Assembly: GCA_032622095.1 (NCBI GenBank)
Contig: CP136065.1
Span: forward strand, 40,117,503-40,181,502
Origin: Siphonodentalium dalli
Taxonomy: Eukaryota > Mollusca > Scaphopoda > Gadilida > Siphonodentaliidae
Direction of reading: 5' to 3'
Length of the DNA stretch: 64,000 nt
This document shows, piece after piece, positions 23,364-35,518 of the stretch (positions are counted from its first letter, which is position 1; every line of letters starts with the position of its first letter). The notes under the pieces are model-generated. The model did no database searches and was not told the DNA's origin. It worked only from the letters and a program-made list of their open reading frames with translations. The translations under genes and the position numbers were made by a program.

Positions 23364-25598
23364 AACAGTTAACTGGGATTCAAAAAACAGCCTATTTCGT
23401 CCTCATATACTTGTATAACATTCATGAATATATGGACGTGAAAGTAATATGATACATCGTGTAGAATTTGGAATTAATCAGAAGAATCTATTCATAAATC
23501 AAATGGTTAATAAGCATGTCATGGAGTCATGAGGCCATCTTTGTAATGGCCATGGCAGACAGAGGCATAAAATCGTTCTCCTTGATCACATCACATGGAC
23601 AATTGACCAAACAAATCCACGACAAAACTATCATCAACATGCGATGCGGTACTTATAATCATCAAACAAAACACATATACGGCTGTCTGAGTGAAGCCGT
23701 GGTACGATAGCATTCCATCAGACACGCGACGATAGTCGGCACAACAAACAAAAAGAACCCGCATCGACCAGGAACCACCAGGTGCAAACTACCCGCGGTA
23801 AAATTAAAAATTAATTTCAATTTTTTCAAAACTTCGCCGAATAAAAGAAGGATGCAACTGAATACAAAAGGTAGCACGGGTCATAGTAGCTAATTGTGAG
23901 CAAAGATCGCGGTGTTATCATCATCCAGCTAATGGAGGTTTATTACATTGATCGGTTTGGACTGAGAGCGTATTCACGCTTTGTGGCCCCCAGACAATGG
24001 CGCCCTCTATAAGGATCTCCGGGTGGCTTTAACAGACCTTCGACACTATCGCACAGTTTATCGGCCCTCGAGTGTTTGTGGTCCTCTCATTATGACTCGA
24101 TTTTTATTATGTACGAGTTAGTGTTAATCATAACGAGGGGCAATTGACGTCGCGACGGAGCCAGGAGTCAAATCACACAGCGGTATATCGCCGGATCGAA
24201 TCATACAGGCACAGATTGAATTCATAATCCCGGACATGCTGGAAGCAAATTTTAGCAGCTTTACGCGAAAATTTTAAAGGATATAAAGGGTATTTATTAC
24301 CTGTTGCAGAAATTTTAAAGAAGTGTTATCATAGTAAATTAAATTTCACCTTTAACTGCAAGGAATGGAAGATATTTTCACACATGACGTATAGTACTAC
24401 TAAGTATTGTGCATTATCCGGAATATGTTCATTGGAATGTGTTCTGACTTCATTGTGTCATTTCTTCAGGAACAGCTTCTTCATCATGGATACTATATAG
24501 GAGGTATATCATTATGCACTTCAATACACGGTTATATACTAGTTTGACCGTATAGCTTAGTAATACGTGAATCCGAATAATCATGGATGTGTTATATTGT
24601 AACTTCATACCAGCGATATCATTTTCAACTTTCTCTAACGGGATTGTTCTGTTTTACAAGGCATGTATCGATTTGTTTGTCTGTGGGTTGGGAAGTGATT
24701 TGAAATGCATTCGGGTTTTCCGTGATCGAGAGTGGTTATCCGTTGTTACCAAGCCTACCACGCAATTTACTAGCTCATGTTGTGTCTAGTTGATGCATTT
24801 AAAACTTAAAGTTGAACTGTTATTGTGAAACGACCACTATGTAATATTTAATTTTATCATTAATTTGAAAAGTTCCAGTGCACATGTTTTGTAACTGCCG
24901 TGCAAAATGATCCCGAAGTAAGTAATGTATGAATTTTTTATTATCAGAATTCGGCCAACATTAAAGCGACGTGTTATGTCCAACGCACCCCTTTCCGTTT
25001 AATTTTGCGAAATGCAGAAAATTTCAAAAAGTCCAATAAACAAATCGGTGTTTCTTGGACAATACAGACCGACTATGTTGACAACAACGCCTTTGGCGAC
25101 AACGTCAACTGTAACAGAACATAATCAACACAAATCACTAGTTCGTACAATTTCGACGTATATTTTAGAATACAACACTATACAGTCTTTGGTGTGCGAT
25201 AAACGTAGAACAACACATTGATGTGAACATGTTAACGTAATTGCACTCGTTTCTTGTGCCAGAGGTGCAACGAGAAACTTAATATTAGGGTTCACGTTAC
25301 GCCATCGCGTTGCAACAAGGTCGTGTAATAACGATAACCAGCTCCCATACTTGGTGTAAACAATATTTATTCAAAAAATGAAACATCACACAAACACAAT
25401 ACACATGTAGATATAGAGATTTAGGAAGAGGATTGGACAACACGCAAAATGCTTTTTTAAAGTCCTCTCCTCGTGGAACAAATGTTACCTCAAGTGACAG
25501 AAATAGCACTTGAGGTAAAGCAGACGGGATATATAGTTTTGTTTGATTGGAATGTATTTTACATGTTTAGGATTGAGATATGGGTATAACATTGTAAT
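23364..25598. other. No recognised gene
   Basis: 2.2 kb without a supported gene. A TTAAAGG...CCTTTAA-like pair at about 24276-24354 lacks matching inverted ends and is not called. Confidence 0.35.
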
Positions 25599-25667
25599 AC
25601 GAGAGTTAATGGTGAGGGTGAGAGATAGAGAAAGAGGGAGAGAGAAAGAAAGACTTAAAGAGAGAGT

Positions 25668-25707
<40 letters not shown>

Positions 25708-25716
25708 AGAGAGAGG
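25599..25716 (+). repeat. (GA)n microsatellite
   Basis: Purine-rich GAGAGA tract, pure from about 25674 to 25704. Long frames on both strands here are artefacts of the repeat. Confidence 0.9.
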
Positions 25717-26348
25717 TTTGACACAACATACATTCGATACAAAACAACACAACAACATCCGTTCAGTGGGGAAATCACTTGCACGAATGCGTCACGACAA
25801 CGGAGGAGAAAGGCGGTTCATGCAAATGGAAACTAGCCGCGTCACCTGATGTGATCTATGAGAAACGGCCACTATCTAAAATAAACTTCCCATATATACT
25901 TGTGCCGTTGTGCCATGCATACATAGTAATCACCATTCTAAAGAGTTATTTATTACTTGATCCTACCTTTATTCCATTCAATAAACCCATCCTATAAATT
26001 GTGATATTAAACGTTCGTTTAATAACAGGAAATAGTGCCAGGTGACCTTTGACTTCCGGTTTGTGGTTTCTTTATATTCCGTACCCTACGTCTCAAAATA
26101 CTATGGCTTCCAATATAATTTCAACAAACTATAATGAATGAAGATTTTGAAAAGTTATGTCATTAAATATACGCCATTAAGTACGCCAAACAGTCTTTAT
26201 TTATCTGGGACTATTTCTTTGCGCGGGCAAACAACGTAGAGTTGTGAGAAACGTCGTCGCATGCGTTATAGAAGTTGATGTTAGTTTCGCGTCCCATTTG
26301 TTGATTTAAGTATGTTTTGTCGAGGTTTTGGATCATGTAATAAATAGA
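25717..26348. other. No recognised gene
   Basis: Nothing supported. Confidence 0.3.
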
Positions 26349-26493
26349 ATCTACAACTCGTCCCAAGTTTATAGCGGAATTTACAAAACTCGTCCAGTAA
26401 ATTAGGTCTGTACCTCGCCAAAGGCTCGGTCCAGACCTAATTTACTGGACTCGTTTTGTAAATTCCGCTATAAACTGGGGACTCGTTGTAGAT
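26349..26493. repeat. Foldback, ~62-bp arms
   Basis: Arms at about 26349-26410 and 26431-26493 pair with few mismatches. The shared core is TTTATAGCGGAATTTACAAA and CCAGTAAATTAGGTCTG. No flanking duplication is evident. Confidence 0.85.
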
Positions 26494-26835
26494 CCTCTAT
26501 ATATTAGACCTGCAACACTTGCGAATGTTTACTACACAACAGTTTACGTTAATTGTTTCATTTTACGAAATATATCTTCGCTAATGGCCGTCATGTTCAA
26601 AGAATGTACTATCGATATATATGCATGGAGGGGTTTTCATTTTTGTTTAACACATTTTATTTGTATAATATAAAACAAAATCATTGGGGCATACGTTTTA
26701 ACACGTAATGAGCCCTTCTCTGGTATACATTGACACAGGAAATTATTTTAACAAAGTGGCACAATAACTTCAATAAGCAATATTATTATTGGGGGCACAC
26801 ATTTGTAATTCTGGCTGAATCTGGCAAGTTTAGGG

Positions 26836-27175
26836 GTTAATATCGGTACTTCTGTTTGGCCGTGACCTCCATCCGTGTGTATGTGGGTTTCGATGACACC
26901 CACACAATAATATGGCCACTAAAATCACTCTTAGACGCAAAAGGGGCGGTCCGGGCTGTTAGCTTCATTCGCGGCGAAAATATTCGCCGATGCCGGCATT
27001 TTGAGGGTTAATAGCGACACTTATGTGTGATCGCGACCCCTGTCCGTGCGTGAGTGGGTTTTCATGACACCCCTGCACATACATTGCCACTAAAATCAAC
27101 CCTATACTCCACAAGGGCGGTCCGGGCTGGTCCGGGCTGGTCCGGTCGGTGTTCAGTCACACCGTGTACAACTAC
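26836..27175. repeat. Imperfect tandem duplication, ~172-bp unit
   Basis: Two units share TTAATA.CG..ACTT.TGT, CC..TCCGTG.GT..GTGGGTTT, ATGACACCC, TGGCCACTAAAATCA and GGGCGGTCCGGGCTG. In the second unit TCCGGGCTGG is itself repeated. It is locally GC-rich compared with the surroundings. Confidence 0.65.
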
Positions 27176-27657
27176 ATGACGGATGTGAGGAAATGATGAC
27201 CGGTGGACGATTCTAACAGATAATTGAGGAAGGATCATGTGAGATGGTTGGTGGTGGGGCAACGTGGATTGTGCATGCTTGCTGATGATAGTCTCAAATT
27301 TTATTTGGTAGGTGTGTTCGGGACGCGAAAATGTTAATAATTCATATGCGATAATTTAATTCAATCTGTGTAACGACTGATACATCTCCGTTATATAGTT
27401 CTGCCTGCATGGTAGCGGGGGCACACAAACTTAACAATGGTTGCCGCACGTGCAACGTGAACTTCCCGCTATATAGTTTTGGAATTTATCGGTCTGAAGA
27501 TCACTATAATAGTTCCGTAATCTGGCGTGATAATCGTGTTATTGATACGCCCTGTAGATAAATATATACTTGGGGCCACAACTTAGTCATTTTTGATAAT
27601 TATGAATTATAACCGGAGAATCCCATTCGGATTGTTTGTCTGTTGCTTTTTTTTTTG
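27176..27657. other. No recognised gene
   Basis: Nothing supported. Confidence 0.3.
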
Positions 27658-27925
27658 GTTACAGTTATGCCCTGCGCCAAGGCATTCGCTTATATATGCG
27701 AGTCGACCATAGGTCGCCTCGCATATATAAGAGAATGCATTGGCCTAAAAAAAATATTTTTTTAACAATTTTTATAATATTTTTCTACATTCTTTGATAA
27801 TTTTATCATTTTTAATATGTATTAAGCCAATGCATTCTCTTATATATGCGAGGCGACCTATGGTCGACTCGCATATATAAGAGAATGCATTGGCACAGGG
27901 CCCTTCTGTAACTGTAACGAACAGG
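27658..27925. mobile_element. Truncated piggyBac-type MITE core with two hairpins
   Basis: Hairpins at 27677-27743 and 27827-27893 are joined by a T-rich spacer, as in the complete elements at 38508 and 54496. It also shares GGTTACAGTTATGCCCTG and GCACAGGGC. The CCCTTT ends and TTAA sites are absent: the ends instead read GTTACAGTT/AACTGTAAC. Confidence 0.75.
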
Positions 27926-28574
27926 AATGGACATTAATCATATTCTGGTGGGAAAAATGAAAGTTTTTGAAGATTCCCAGTTTTTCCTTTGTGGATTCCA
28001 CGCTAATTCGATTGTGCCTCCAAACAGGTCGTCGCATTTTTAAATACAGACTTATTCCATTTATCTTCCCATTCAAACATATGTTCTTTTTGATCAGAAC
28101 ATTCTCCCCGCCGCGAAAATGATGAGGCATCGAGGGACACATAAAGAGAATGTTATCATCGGATTGAAATTTTATCGGTCATGCTATTATACTCTTGGTC
28201 GTAAATTTCCATCGGAGTCTATAATAGACTTGTCAGAAAGTTTATTGCGTCTTGCATACAAAGCTAAATTAATGGTTTCATCTTCGAATCCGCGGAATGC
28301 TATAAAGCGGAAGCGGAAAAGCATTTGCAATGTTCGGCAAGAATAAAGGGCATGTTATATAGGCTTGCTGCTCGCTCTGTAATTCACCATGTGACGCAAC
28401 AAGACAGTAATGGTCGGGTTTAAATTACACCACTTCCCCAATAAGTCAGGTCTCTAGTTGCCGCGATCCACATAAGTATAACCTGTCTACCGCGAGACTG
28501 CTGATCCTCAATGGGAGGGGATATCATCATATATTCCCTGATGTACACTTTATACAGTGTTACCCAGTTACTTA

Positions 28575-29063
28575 CACGGTGGGGAATCAAGTGGTTTCGA
28601 GTATCACGCATTAAAAATGGCCGAGGCGGTCTAAAACGCGACCAGAAGCGAAAAAAAGGGTAATAAACTAAGATATGACATATTACATCGTATTTTGACA
28701 GCTACGAGCAGATGCTATACTATTTTTCAAACAAGCTGATACCTCATTTATATCCAAATGCACATTTGTTTGCTTTAAAATTCTGACCAAAGTTATCAGT
28801 CGAAGGGTTTTCCAAGATGTATTGACAGGTGTATTCCACGCACCTCCGACTGGAAACTTTGGTCAGAATGTTATAGAAAACCACTAAGTATTTCCGAACA
28901 AATATAAGGTATCAACTTGTTTCAAAAATAAACCAGCATAATGCTCTTAACAGTCAAACTGCTATGTTTTGTGTCAGTTCCTCGTATATTTTGATTTTGT
29001 GCGTTTGCACATTTTGAATGCGTGGTACTCACCAATCTCGAAACCACGTGATTCCCCTCCGTG
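28575..29063 (+). mobile_element. Transib/RAG-like MITE, copy 1
   Basis: 489 bp with a perfect 5-bp target duplication ACTTA (28570-28574, 29064-29068). Inverted ends are CACGGTGGGGAATCAAGTGG and, reverse complemented, CACGGAGGGGAATCACGTGG. An internal inverted pair CTGACCAAAGTT/AACTTTGGTCAG flanks a short spacer. A CAC-initial heptamer ending TG together with a 5-bp duplication is characteristic of Transib and RAG-related transposons. It is non-coding. Confidence 0.75.
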
Positions 29064-29068
29064 ACTTA

Positions 29069-31942
29069 TGGACATGCGACATGCGGGATCTCTTGAAACC
29101 AGGCATTGTTATCATAAAGGTATGGTTAGTGGGCAACAATTATGTTAACATTGTTGTTCGCCTTAACATGGGGTTGAACAGCCCCAACAACCACCCCCAC
29201 AAACACTAAGCGTTATTGTGGTACATGAGTATACATGGACACATGATGTTAATAACAGAGATCTATGTACTTACTGCAATAGCAATTACATTTTCCCATT
29301 TCGAGAAGAAAGAGAATCTGTTTACGCTCACTGAATTAAGCACATTTTAAGCAAAGAACACTAATACTGAATCCGTGCCTCCATACTCATATATAAATAC
29401 ACGCCAGTACCAGTAATCGTATATGGTCACAGATACAATTTCGGAGGAAGTACATTGTTGTTGCAATATAAAGGTACATCCGTTCTGTGTCAATATTCGA
29501 ACCCATGTTCAGACTGATCAATACGCTTCTCAACTCTCGGTGGACGGGCCGAGGTGGTTGGGTCATGTTGTTGACATGCAGAGAGTTTATAACATTGAAA
29601 AAAAACAGTGCATGTAATATATTGCTTATATTTAATACCCGTGTCTTAATAATATTGTTCACTGTATGTGAAGGTCCTAATTCAAAGTCGCACGATTTAA
29701 GTGACTTTGTGAGAGATTTTGCTTTGGGTCGCTTACAATCATGGAATCTCACCGGGTAATTAATTCAATGTTTATTGCGACATCGGCTCAACAAAGTCAC
29801 CAAAAAGCATGCAATCTCCAACTGGGACCACCCCCCAACTGTGAAGTAGAGTTTTTACATTGTTATAAAGTTCCCTATTAGAACGGGTCGGAACGCTAAA
29901 AAGTTCACAAGTTTTGTACTGGTGGAATATGAACTCTACTGGCGTAATCATGCAGAGCAGAGATTAATGACATGATCTAGACATATATGATTGCATCACA
30001 CATATATCTTTTTGTTCACATAAACTCCAGGGTTGCATGGTATGTTTTACGGACCTAAGAAGAAACGTCAAGAATAGTTACAGTCGACATTCGGTTTATA
30101 GAATGCGTCTTGCGATCAAATCTTCCGGCTGCCGCTTGGTTCACGAAGTAGTGATCAGCCATGCATCTGGTTCCATTCACCAAACGCTTCCTCGTTTGAT
30201 TTTGCGTATCATATCCATATAAGCATTGACCTGAGTTCAAACGATTTCTCCACACAAACATACCAAGTATCGGATCGATATATGAAGCCACCGTCGGGGC
30301 CATTAAACTCACATTCGTCAGTGATTCCGACTCCTGATTGCATATTTTGATATATAATAAATTGGCGGTTCGGCTCTCCAGAGGATGTTCGCATGACATA
30401 GTATACTCTCAGCACAACCAGAAACCAACAGTTAGTCAACACCTATAGACACAAGAAAAAGCCAATAAAAAAGTTACATTACCCCAGCAAGAAAACTCAA
30501 TTTCTGACATATGGTGGTTGCATGGTTGGGTGGGTAGATGGGTGGGTTTAGTTTAAACACATTGTATTGCCGAAAAACATGGGCATACATGCACTTAACA
30601 AAGGTGGGTGTATGCGTGCATTGATTAGGTTTTGGAGCATGGGTGAGCGCGCAGGTCGATTGGGTGAATGTTGGGTGACCCTATATACAGGTAGATCATA
30701 TCACGAATTGACTGTTATGGTTGTTGGGTGGGAGCGAGCGCATGGGTTGTTTGTGTGAATGTTGGTGCCTGCAGGTACATTTACTTGTACCGCACGAACG
30801 GTTAATATCACAATAACAATAATATACGTATACTACATTATTCTACAATCTGCCGAATCCGGTAGGCAACGACTAAGTAAACTACATGCAGACAAGACAG
30901 ACATTTATTTTGTTCAGAACTAGCACGCCATCTATATGTTGGGTTATGGTATCTATCCCGACTGAACCACCATGCAGAATAAAACAAAATGAATGTGGCC
31001 TTTTACGAATTTTACATTTTCGTATTCAATCCTATTGGGAATTGAAACTCAGCTATGCATACTGGTTTACCTATATCTCACATTCCAATTAAGCTCGATA
31101 TAAGTGGACGAAAGTGCAAGCTGGTTATTGTGCTCATTAAGCGTCGATGTATATTCGTTTTCCAACATTTCTGTTCAGCATTATCCTCTCATGGGCAGGT
31201 AACGGGGTACTATCGATCAAAAATCGATATAGATGTTCTTACATGTGTGCATAATGCCTGATGATGGTTTAGTATCATCCCGCACGCGAGACATAGAGGG
31301 CGCGTGTCGAATAATGTATTATGCACAAGTATATATATGGTATGGTCTGGTATGGTGGCGTTTTATGGGGAACTGTAAGACATTACGTATATAAATTGTA
31401 TTGATGTATACGGTATTATTTAGCAATTGCTCGTTTATATTGGTATACACTAGCTCAAAGATATACATGTTGAACTATATCTGCATGTGATTTCTGCTCT
31501 CACAAATGTAGTCATATTAGATGTCTCACTTTTATGATTCACACTTTCTTCTTTCTTCCTTTCTCGTTCTATCCTTCTCTTTCTCTCGCTCTCTTTCACA
31601 AATGCCATTCACTAAACGATATAGTTGTATTAGAGATGTTATTTCTAAGTTTCTGAATGTGTTTTAATATTTGGTCATTTACTACTTGTGCCCCGGATAG
31701 GCATCGATATGCTTAATGTACATGGCATAGACGAATTACGGCATACTTTCAATCAACACAGATTATGTGTGGTGATGCACGTGACCTTTGCCATGGTATA
31801 GAATACCCGAGGAAATCACATATATAATAAGTTATGTTTATACTTTCAGATCAATATGACGCATCAGAAGGATTATTTTGCCGACCTAATTAGATGACAT
31901 GCGCGTGGGGCCATCGTGGCATGATGTATAGCCTCAGCTAAT
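29069..31942. other. Upstream region of the protocadherin; no second gene recognised
   Basis: No cadherin repeat or other domain was found. Two overlapping minus-strand frames at 30055-30442 contain a cysteine-bearing stretch but are out of register with each other and unrecognised. A CT-rich run lies near 31549-31600. The promoter of the protocadherin gene should lie here or upstream, but no box can be assigned with confidence. Confidence 0.35.
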
Positions 31943-34678
31943 ATGGTCCAACATCTTCGAAGAACTGTGGTCCCTACCATTCTTCATATAGCGGCAATTA
32001 TCATTGGAGTACGGGGAGACCTGACTGAAGACTACACGATCAAGGAAGGAGAATCAGGAGGGACCTTTGTTGGTAACATCGCGGCCGACATCGACTCACG
32101 CATCAGCGTAGGACCTCAAGAGAAGAAGACATTAAGGTACAGCTTCCTCGAGCTCGGAAACCCAAACTCTGTTTACTTTAACATCAACAGTACGTCGGGT
32201 GTCATCACAACCAACCGTGTCCTCGATCGTGAGGAGTTGTGTACATTCCAAACAGAGTGCATACTCGACATTGATATTGCAGTGCAGCCTGTAGCCGGTA
32301 CGTTCTTTGAAGTTGTCAAAGTTAGTGTTGATGTTGAGGACATAAACGACAACGACCCAGTATTTCCAGCCCCAACCATAAACATTTCTATATCGGAATC
32401 TGTGACGGTTCAATCTCACTTTTGGATAGATGGCGCCACTGATAAGGATACAGGGACAGGCAACGCTGTTAAGAATTACGTCATCACTCCTGATGATTCT
32501 CCTTTCGCTCTGCACGTCACCCGTGCTTTGCGCCTCGAAGTTAGTCTGTTGCTTCTGACGAAACTAGACCGCGAGACCAGTGACAGTTACATTATTTACG
32601 TCGTTGCAAGAGATGGCGGCACACCTCAAAGGACTGGTACCCTCACTGTCAACGTCAAAGTGCTAGATTTCAACGACAACCACCCAGTGTTCACACAACC
32701 TAGTTACGAAACTACCATAAACGAATCGACTCCGAGTAACGCTGAAATATTTAGAGTTCATGCCGACGATATTGACATTGGTGCAAATGGACGAATTTCA
32801 TATAAACTTAGTCAGCACCAGTCTAGTGATATTCTCAACTCGTTTTCAATACATCCACAGACTGGTGCAATCTCTGTCGCCAATAAGCTTCGTTATACCC
32901 CAGGTAGACCATATTCCATCGTGGTTGAGGCAGCTGATAATGGCGATCCGTCGTTGAGTGATCAAGCTATTGTGAACGTTCACATCGTCGATAATCAAAA
33001 TGACAGACCAAAACTCAGTGTTACTGTCTTCTCTAATGGGAAGTTTTCGGAAGCAGCGCATGCAGGGTTGGTAGTCGCCCACTTACGTGTCACGGACAAT
33101 GACGTTGGAATGAACGGTGAAACGGAATGCGTTGTTAACGACGACACATTCGAACTGCGTCCCCATGGTGACAAAGACTACCGCATGGTTGTTACTACGT
33201 CGCTGAACAGAGAGGATAGATCCATTCACAATGTTATGGTTACTTGCAAAGATAACGGCAAGCCGCCATTGCAGATCTCTGAGTCGTTCCGCATAGAAGT
33301 TGATGACGTTAACGACAACAGCCCAGAATTCACACTGGATGTTTATAAAGCGCTTATCATGGAGAACCTACCGAAAAATAGATATGTGTATAGAGTAAGC
33401 GCTTTTGACGCAGACATTGGTGATAATGGAAATTTTGAATTTTCAATGGACGAGCGTTATGACGATTTGTTTGCCATTGATGCTCACGAAGGAGTTATTA
33501 CGTCATTATCGTCATATGATCGGGAAGTCAAGGACGAATATAGATTTAACGTTTACGCCACCGATTTCGGCACTCCGGCGAAAACGGGGACAACGATTGT
33601 TTCTGTTACAATCGAGGATGAAAACGATAACGCCCCTAAATTTTCTAAGCATAGTTATGATGGCGGAAAATTGAAATTTACCGTCAAGGAGAATAAGAAA
33701 CCTATGGAACTTGGTGTTATTCCGGTGAATGATGAGGACTTTGGGGAGAATGGCGACTTTCTTATGGAAATTGTCGGCGATGACATTCCATTTGAGATCG
33801 TCAACGATAAAGGAGCACGGAAATTGAGAAGTCGCCGCTCTTTTGATCGGGAAATTAAAAACCTTTTCGAATTCAAAGTAAAAGCTATTGAAAAGAAAAA
33901 ACCATCTCAGCATTTCAGCGAAGCGGATTTTGTGATTGAAGTTCTAGATGAGAACGATAATTCTCCGATCATCACTAAACCGCTCATACGGACATTCAGT
34001 GTGGCCGCTGACGCGCAACCAGGGACTGTTATCGCTGAAATCGCCGCAACCGATCGCGATATCGGTCAAAATGGCGAAGTGCATTTCTTCATTGAGGACA
34101 ATTCAAAACGAAGTTTGTTCCATATCGACGAAATTTCTGGGAATCTGTCAATTGTTCGCGTGTTGCAGAAAAGTGACGCTTCTGGGTATAACTTGACAGT
34201 GACTGTCACGGATGGAGGAATTCCACGAATGATAAATTACACCACGTTAAGAGTAGACATTCCCTTCGTGATTCCTCAAGTTTCTATGCAGAGCCAGGAA
34301 GGGAACATTTTCGAAAAATATTTATTCATAATCATCATCATGATTGCATTAACGTTTGTGATAGGGATTGTTATTTGTGTAGTAATTTTCCTAATCCATC
34401 GCCGACGGAGGGCGCGCTGCGTGGAGGAGTCGAACGGGAAACTGACCGACTCTGAGAACGCTAAATTCGTTGACACTGAGCCCGCGTTGTGTAATTCCGT
34501 GAAACACCAACAAGTCATTCCCGGGGAGAATGAGTGGCAGGATGATTATGGAGACAGATTTGGTAACAAAGCCAGCGATTATGCAATAAAAGGACAAGAC
34601 AAAAGTCATGCTTCCTCATTCAGGGTGTCGAACGTAAGATTCTCAGATATGGGAGACCAAGACACCATGCGGAAAAAG
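31943..34678 (+). CDS. Protocadherin, exon 1 (signal peptide, seven cadherin repeats, transmembrane segment)
   Basis: A homophilic or heterophilic calcium-dependent cell-adhesion receptor, as known for the family. The 912 codons encode a signal peptide (about 1-25), then seven EC repeats (roughly 26-141, 142-250, 251-358, 359-463, 464-567, 568-677, 678-775). Calcium linkers are DINDNDPVF 133, DFNDNHPVF 242, DNQNDRPKL 350, DVNDNSPEF 455, DENDNAPKF 559 and DENDNSPII 669. EC1 has C100-x5-C106 (REELCTFQTEC), a hallmark of protocadherins. A transmembrane helix (about 793-818) is followed by a basic stop RRRRAR and a short cytoplasmic tail without a catenin-binding region. All of this is one exon, as in clustered protocadherins. 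The exon ends AAG|GTAACG at 34678, phase 0. Without splicing the frame runs on to 34834. The start is the first ATG ahead of the signal peptide. Confidence 0.95.
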
Positions 34679-34729
34679 GTAACGTACATCGCCTTAACGT
34701 CGTATACACACTTATCTATTGTCAATAGT

Positions 34730-35224
34730 CACGGTGGGGAATCACGTGGTTTCGAGTTGATGAGTACCACGCACTCAAAATGGCCGAGGCGATCGCAAAC
34801 GCGACCAGAAACGAGGAAAAGGCTAATAAACTAGGATAATTATATATCACATGTATTTTGGCAGCTACGAGCAGATGCTATACTATTTTTCAAACAAGGT
34901 GATACCTAATTTGTGTCCAAACTCACAGTTGTTTGCGCTAACATTCTGACCAAAGTTGTCAGTCGAAGGATTCTCCTAGAAGTATGGTCTTGTGTATTCC
35001 GACTGGAAACTTTGGTCAGAATGTTATATAAAACTATAGTTAGTATTTCAGAACAAATAAAGTATCAACTTGTTTTAAAAAATAAACTAGCATATGCTCG
35101 TAACAGTCAAAATGCTATGTTTTGTGTCAATTCTTCATATACATTGTATTTATGTTTTCGTGCGTTTGCACATTTTGAGTGCGTGGTACTCACCAACCTC
35201 GAAACCATGTGATTCCTCACCCTG
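34730..35224 (+). mobile_element. Transib/RAG-like MITE, copy 2, in intron 1 next to the donor
   Basis: 495 bp with a 5-bp duplication ATAGT (34725-34729, 35225-35229). The left end is CACGGTGGGGAATCACGTGG and the right end reverse complemented is CAGGGTGAGGAATCACATGG. It has the same orientation and internal layout as copy 1. It begins 51 bp after the exon 1 boundary. If the donor is not used, the protocadherin frame continues 51 codons and stops at 34834 inside this element. Confidence 0.78.
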
Positions 35225-35388
35225 ATAGTGCTTCGTTGTTGGTATAAATAGAGAAAATAGAGAGCACGAAAGAGAAAAACAGTGAGAAGGAGATATGAGA
35301 GAATAGTAATCAATGTACATAGAGTACTATAATGTACGTAGTGCATGCATGTGTAAAACATACATATAGTACTACTATTTAATAAATA

Positions 35389-35518
35389 GAGCATGGCTTG
35401 GAGTGAAATACGCCGATATAGTGCATAGTGAGGTTGTGTAGTTCACGACGCGAAGCGGAGTGAACTACACAACCGCACTATGCACTATATCGGCGTATTT
35501 CACGACAAGTCATGCTCT
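35389..35518. repeat. Foldback, ~57-bp arms
   Basis: Arms 35389-35445 and 35461-35518 pair with few mismatches: GTGAAATACGCCGATATAGTGC and GTGTAGTTCA in the left arm, with their complements in the right. The loop CGACGCGAAGCGG is short and GC-rich. Confidence 0.85.

Noticed and set aside
24276-24354. Tiny Kolobok/T2-type element (TTAAAGG...CCTTTAA)
   Set aside because: The inner ends do not match as inverted repeats, so the TTAA pair is probably chance.
25485-25836. Arg/Glu-rich and Ser/Leu-rich proteins on opposite strands
   Set aside because: Both are translations of the GA microsatellite.
34679-34834. Counting this stretch as normal protocadherin coding sequence
   Set aside because: The AAG|GTAACG donor with phase-matched exons 2 and 3, and the transposon origin of most of the stretch, make the spliced form more likely.
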